The notes under the pieces were generated by a model that was not told the origin of the DNA, did no database searches, and saw only the letters and a program-made list of their open reading frames with translations. Shown piece after piece: positions 58,228-64,000 of a DNA stretch of 64,000 nt. Numbering within the stretch: the first letter of the stretch is position 1; each line of letters opens with the position of its first letter. A program made the translations under genes and the position numbers. The stretch is from Zygosaccharomyces rouxii (Eukaryota; Ascomycota; Saccharomycetes; Saccharomycetales; Saccharomycetaceae), in the NCBI RefSeq assembly GCF_000026365.1, contig NC_012991.1:62001-126000 (forward strand). Reading direction: 5' to 3'.

Positions 58228-59060
58228 GTTGAATGTCAATCTCGATTTTTTTATTATTTATTTTTGATTCTACAGCAATGATTGAAAGCTAAAACAAGTT
58301 TTAGTCTAGGTTGAGTCTTGATCATACTCTTATATACTTTTCTTCATAGTTTTATTAGAAATAGCCTATCGGTGAAATTTTTCACTTTAGGTTTGATAGG
58401 CATGTAAACCACATTAAACAGTGGCTGGCGATCGCACGTGCTATTACGTAAAGGTTCCTCTATTGGTTCAAGATATACCGAGGAGACCTATATGTTTGGA
58501 TAGATATCGTACAATATTCGTATATCGCATCCACATCTGACAGGGACCTGTTACGACGATTACTTTGGGTTATGCACTTCGTAACTTAATAATTTATGTA
58601 GATGTACATTTAAAATATCTCGATGAATCTTTGAAAGAATGTGATGCAGGATTGCAAAAATTGGTCAATATAGTGAGGTATAAGTTCAAACCCTCGAGCA
58701 TTGTTCTTTTCTTTCGAAGTGTTTATGTATTACTCCGGCGTCAGTGTGTCGCGCGACAGCCTCATAAGCAAGAAATATGTAAACTTCATAGTGAGTTTTT
58801 TTCTTCGAGGAAATAAAAGGCGTAGTAATTCTACCTTTCCCTTCTTTTTTTGCTAGATAGAGTTGGCTCAGTAGGTCTTGTACCTACTGGTTCTTAAGGT
58901 GTAAGATTCCTACTTAGTCTAACAAAACGTTAAATTGCACGGATAAGGAAAGCCTCTAGTAAAAATCTTCATTTTTAAATTTTAACATATAAACAACTTT
59001 GCCCACCTGGCAAACTTCAAAAATATAGATATATATATATATACTTGCAAATTAATCTTC
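58228..59060. other. MET14-VPS1 gap: ancestral centromere position, no centromere seen
   Basis: In S. cerevisiae CEN11 lies between these two genes. Here I read the whole 833 bp on both strands and find no CCGAA/TTCGG core of CDEIII and no 80-bp block of nearly pure AT. The only CDEI-like element is CACGTG at 58435-58440, which also fits a Cbf1 site for MET14. A plus-strand frame at 58565-58816 lacks an ATG start. An (AT)n run lies at 59027-59042. Confidence 0.65.
58416..58440. promoter_or_regulatory. Cbf1 E-box and Met31/32-like site of MET14
   Basis: CACGTG at 58435-58440, about 210 bp upstream of MET14, is the Cbf1 (Met4 regulon) site. AAACAGTGGC at 58416-58425 is one mismatch from the Met31/32 core AAACTGTGGC. 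The pairing is typical of sulfur-regulated genes. Confidence 0.55.
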
Positions 59061-61163
59061 TTAGACAGAAGAAACTATATCACTTGCATGTCTTAGAATT
59101 TCAACCATCTTCTTACATTCCTTTCTTCTTTGAATAGTAATATCGTTTTCCTTCGTCAATTCCTCAATATCTTGGTTACCATAAAGCTTTTCCAAAAGAA
59201 CCTTTTGGATATCTGTCTTACTCTTCACAATTAATTTTAACATCAAAGCCTTTGGAATAATGTCGGCAATGGTTCTCTTAACAATATTGAAATAACTGCT
59301 GATCAATAGCTTAATGACTTCGGTTTCCATAGTTTCTCTTTCAGTCATTTGTCCAGTGGCCTTTAGGACTGGTGGTGGTGACTCTAGAGCGGCAAGCTTC
59401 TTCTTGTTTTTAGTGGAGAAGAATCCACCGAAAAATCCTGATTTTTCTTCAAATGCAGGTTTTTGAGCGGTTGCTGCTGCTGCTGCTGATTGACTTGGGG
59501 GCAATGGTTTACCGGTCTTTGGGTCTACCGCCACTTGACGTGGATGAAGTTTTTCCTCTACCATAGCCATCGCCTGTGAACCCTTTAATAAATCGGGATG
59601 TGCAGTGTTGATATAAGTCTGTTCGGCACTTATAATGTCGGCGACAAATTTATTCGTTGGAATGATGGCATCCTTTAAGAATTCAACGAACTGGTTGGAA
59701 ATGGCTTCTCTTAAGGAGGGATATCTAGAATATTTGGATTGGGAAATGATTTGTTTCAGCATACGGACCAATTCGTCGAAGACTAAACCAACCAAACGCA
59801 AGGAAGGTTCTTCAAATCTTCTAATCTGTTGCTTTACAAGAACTTCGAATGCCTCAGTTCCAACGAATAACGAAGGTGCAGAACCGGAGCTATTGTACAT
59901 TATAGTTCTGATGTCAGAATCTTTGATTTGATCAAATGGATCGAGAGCGTCAATACCATTTTTAAAGACTTCGTGGAAAACAAATGAAACTCTCGCACCA
60001 CCAGATAATTCTTGACTCGAAAGTTCTCTAGCTTCACCGTTTAAGATGCCTGCATATTCGTTGGTAAAATCTGTAATGGTACTTAAAACCACAGAGCTTG
60101 AAGAATCCATTGTTTCTGGACCTAGATTGTACAGTTCAGTTTGATATTTTTTCAAAGTAGCCTCGATCTTTGCCTTAATCTCGGGTAAGGTTTGTCTAAT
60201 GTGATGTAAAAGAATAGAGTTCAACTTCTTAGCCAAATATGGTGTACCACAGTAATGAGCTTTAGAACCGTAGGATGGATGGTTTTCAAAATATGCCTTC
60301 TCATCAGAAAGCGCATCTCTAATGGTTTTTTTCTTCTCAATATCCTTTTGACCTCTGTTAATAACAGGAATGTACCCATATCTCAATGGAATAATTCTAC
60401 CTGCTAAGATGTCAATAACATCAGTACCCTGATCCATTAAATCAACCTTAGTCAAAACACCAATGGTTCTGGTACCTTCAGGATCAACTTCTCTTGCCAA
60501 TTTCAACCCATCACTATTAGCTAAATCTGTGTTTGCAGCATTAACAGACAAGATAATGGCATTTGGTTTGGAAATATATTTTAACAACATATCCTTGATT
60601 CGCTTTTCAATATCTGGTGGTTGGTCACCGACGGGCACTTTGGTAAGACCTGGTAAGTCGACAAGGGTCAATGTGAGCACATAAGGCGAGTAAATTCTTA
60701 GGTTAATGGGCACTGAAGAAATACCTAGGTTACCACCAGTTACCTTGTCAGTTTCACGAACGATTTCTTGTCTAATTTCATCAAAATTGAAGAATTTCTT
60801 GCCTGGAACATGTAAAAATTCCCCCCATTCTTCCACATTATCTTCAGATTGTCCACCAGTATCTGCCTTCTTGGAATCATCTTCGCTGCCGATTTTCAGA
60901 TCAGATAGATCTTTCGATACATTGCTGTCTTTCTTCTGTCTTCTATTGATCAATTGCAGAACCAATGGTCTTCTAGTAACAATACCTGTTCCTCTGGGCA
61001 AAAAATCTCTACCAACAATATTTTCTAAAACTGATGATTTACCACTGGACTGTGAACCAACCACCATAATCTGTGGTAAATCAATTGGAGATTGAGAGCC
61101 ACCGCCTAGGGGCGCTAGTGCATCCTGCAATTTATTAATCGTAGAAATAAGATGCTCATCCAT
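59061..61163 (-). CDS. VPS1: Vps1, dynamin-like GTPase
   Basis: 700 aa (704 in S. cerevisiae). Vps1 drives membrane fission in vacuolar protein sorting, endocytosis, and peroxisome and vacuole fission. The GTPase domain has G1 GSQSSGKSS (36-44), G3 DLPGLT near 169 and G4 TKVD near 238. An insert with acidic sequence (about 80-115) sits between G1 and the core, as in fungal Vps1. The middle/stalk region follows; a variable insert with a poly-Ala run lies at about 550-600; the GTPase effector domain covers about 610-700. No PH or Pro-rich domain. Adjacent to PAP1 in divergent orientation, as YKR001C-YKR002W. Confidence 0.96.
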   Translation of the reverse strand: MDEHLISTINKLQDALAPLGGGSQSPIDLPQIMVVGSQSSGKSSVLENIVGRDFLPRGTGIVTRRPLVLQLINRRQKKDSNVSKDLSDLKIGSEDDSKKADTGGQSEDNVEEWGEFLHVPGKKFFNFDEIRQEIVRETDKVTGGNLGISSVPINLRIYSPYVLTLTLVDLPGLTKVPVGDQPPDIEKRIKDMLLKYISKPNAIILSVNAANTDLANSDGLKLAREVDPEGTRTIGVLTKVDLMDQGTDVIDILAGRIIPLRYGYIPVINRGQKDIEKKKTIRDALSDEKAYFENHPSYGSKAHYCGTPYLAKKLNSILLHHIRQTLPEIKAKIEATLKKYQTELYNLGPETMDSSSSVVLSTITDFTNEYAGILNGEARELSSQELSGGARVSFVFHEVFKNGIDALDPFDQIKDSDIRTIMYNSSGSAPSLFVGTEAFEVLVKQQIRRFEEPSLRLVGLVFDELVRMLKQIISQSKYSRYPSLREAISNQFVEFLKDAIIPTNKFVADIISAEQTYINTAHPDLLKGSQAMAMVEEKLHPRQVAVDPKTGKPLPPSQSAAAAATAQKPAFEEKSGFFGGFFSTKNKKKLAALESPPPVLKATGQMTERETMETEVIKLLISSYFNIVKRTIADIIPKALMLKLIVKSKTDIQKVLLEKLYGNQDIEELTKENDITIQRRKECKKMVEILRHASDIVSSV

Positions 61164-63361
<2,198 letters not shown>

Positions 63362-63877
63362 CATAATATAATATCATAACATAGTATAATATTAATCATT
63401 ACAATTTACGTATGTTATAGTCATTAAGCGAACACGCTTGGCGGTTAAAGGTGGATACAATGCTCCCAAAATGGCTATTCCTAATATGGTTGTGTCTGTA
63501 TGTATGTGCCTAAAATGCCATGTTTCAAAATGGAGTATAATCCGAAAGAGTGTATTTTCCCTTTTGGTAAATTTCCCGGACAGCCTAGGGTCCTCGGACG
63601 CCCATATTTGCGCTAGTTGAAGAAAATGAAAAAAGGGGACTTAAAAAAACCAACCAACTTGACAATTCAAAGGACATTTGTTCGACAATTCATAGTGGAA
63701 ACTATATCATTAGTGCGGCTAAAAGTTCAGTGATTTAGTTATTCTTTGAAGGTCATTCGATTTGACAGTAGTGGTTCGAGGGTTTCACGGTTAAGCGAGG
63801 TACTTTACCTTTGGTTCCATAGTGTTAGGGAGATAGAGAAAGTCTGATAGAAAACAAAAATTAAAAATTGTGAAACT
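63362..63877. other. PAP1-OSH intergenic region
   Basis: No gene seen. It is presumably the promoter of the OSH gene; a CCGAAAG near 63542 has no CDEII-like flank. Confidence 0.5.
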
Positions 63878-64000
63878 ATGCCTTTGAACAAATTTATTGG
63901 TAAGGGTCACCAACATGGCGGGTCGGGTCCATCTAGAGATGTTTCTGACTCCAATAGCACTGTTAGTGGTGGAGAGCCTGCAGATTCTGATGATATTGAA
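63878..64000 (+). CDS. OSH6: OSH6/OSH7 oxysterol-binding homologue, 5' part only
   Basis: The first 41 codons are present; the gene runs off the window. These proteins exchange phosphatidylserine for PI4P between the ER and plasma membrane. The visible part starts MPLNKFIGKG, followed by a Ser/Gly-rich stretch and ADSDDIE, resembling the N-terminal tail before the ORD domain of Osh6/Osh7 (S. cerevisiae Osh7 has MALNKLKNI and a DTDDID block). The position after PAP1 matches YKR003W (OSH6), and OSH7 is its duplicate beside CEN8. The catalytic lipid-binding domain is outside the window, so the call rests largely on synteny. Confidence 0.75.
   Translation, partial: MPLNKFIGKGHQHGGSGPSRDVSDSNSTVSGGEPADSDDIE

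Noticed and set aside
58565..58816. 83-codon plus-strand frame in the MET14-VPS1 gap
   Set aside because: The frame opens with TTG and has no ATG that gives a reasonable length, no family resemblance and no neighbouring promoter motif.
63500..63550. ATCCGAAAG near 63540 as a CDEIII element
   Set aside because: The flank is of mixed composition without CDEII or CDEI.

Overview
The window is a budding-yeast nuclear chromosome segment. Most genes are intron-poor and gaps are short. Nearly every protein is a recognisable orthologue of a Saccharomyces cerevisiae gene, and two short spliced genes carry canonical GTATGT donors. Gene symbols are those of the S. cerevisiae orthologues, assigned from remembered family features and neighbourhood; no search was run. 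The gene order alternates single genes from S. cerevisiae chromosome arms XII-L (YLL022-031), VIII-L (YHL001-025) and XI-L (YKL001-010 and YKL089-095), then continues into XI-R (YKR001-003). Single copies of genes duplicated in S. cerevisiae (POM33/PER33, SSA1/SSA2, LAG1/LAC1, RPL14A/B, OSH6/OSH7) point to a lineage that did not undergo the whole-genome duplication. A Zygosaccharomyces- or Torulaspora-like species is my best guess.

Layout. 1-6797: HIF1, POM33, an SSA-type Hsp70 with heat-shock promoter elements, and two tRNA genes (Pro-UGG without intron, His-GUG). 6798-12432: NPR3 and RIM4, convergent. 12433-25542: HSP104, ISA1, TPO1 and FRA1, all on the minus strand and separated by long gaps; the FRA1-GPI13 gap holds a regulated-looking promoter in front of a compact set of hairpins and a 34-codon ORF. 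25543-38059: GPI13, SNF6, YJU2, a YAP3-like bZIP gene, CUE2, MIF2, STE20. 38607-51931: UFD4, MRT4, SHU1, MRP4, LAG1, HSE1, CAP1, SFT1 (spliced), RPL14 (no intron in the reading frame). 52080-64000: BYE1, AUR1, MRP17, DID4 (spliced), MET14, VPS1, PAP1 and the first 41 codons of an OSH6/OSH7-type gene.

Functional themes: protein quality control (Hsp70, Hsp104, UFD4), chromatin and kinetochore (HIF1, SNF6, BYE1, MIF2), lipid and GPI synthesis (LAG1, AUR1, GPI13, OSH), endosomal sorting (HSE1, DID4, VPS1), and iron-sulfur and iron sensing (ISA1, FRA1). Promoter motifs match expected regulons: HSE in the Hsp70 and HSP104 promoters, URS1 in front of RIM4, PDRE in front of TPO1, Rap1-like sites in front of RPL14, RRPE/PAC in front of MRT4, and a Cbf1 E-box in front of MET14.

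The most interesting observation is the 833-bp MET14-VPS1 gap. In S. cerevisiae CEN11 lies between these genes and CEN8 lies between RPL14B and OSH7, so the ancestral centromere should sit in this gap. I find no CDEII-like AT block and no CCGAA core there, which suggests loss of a point centromere at this locus.
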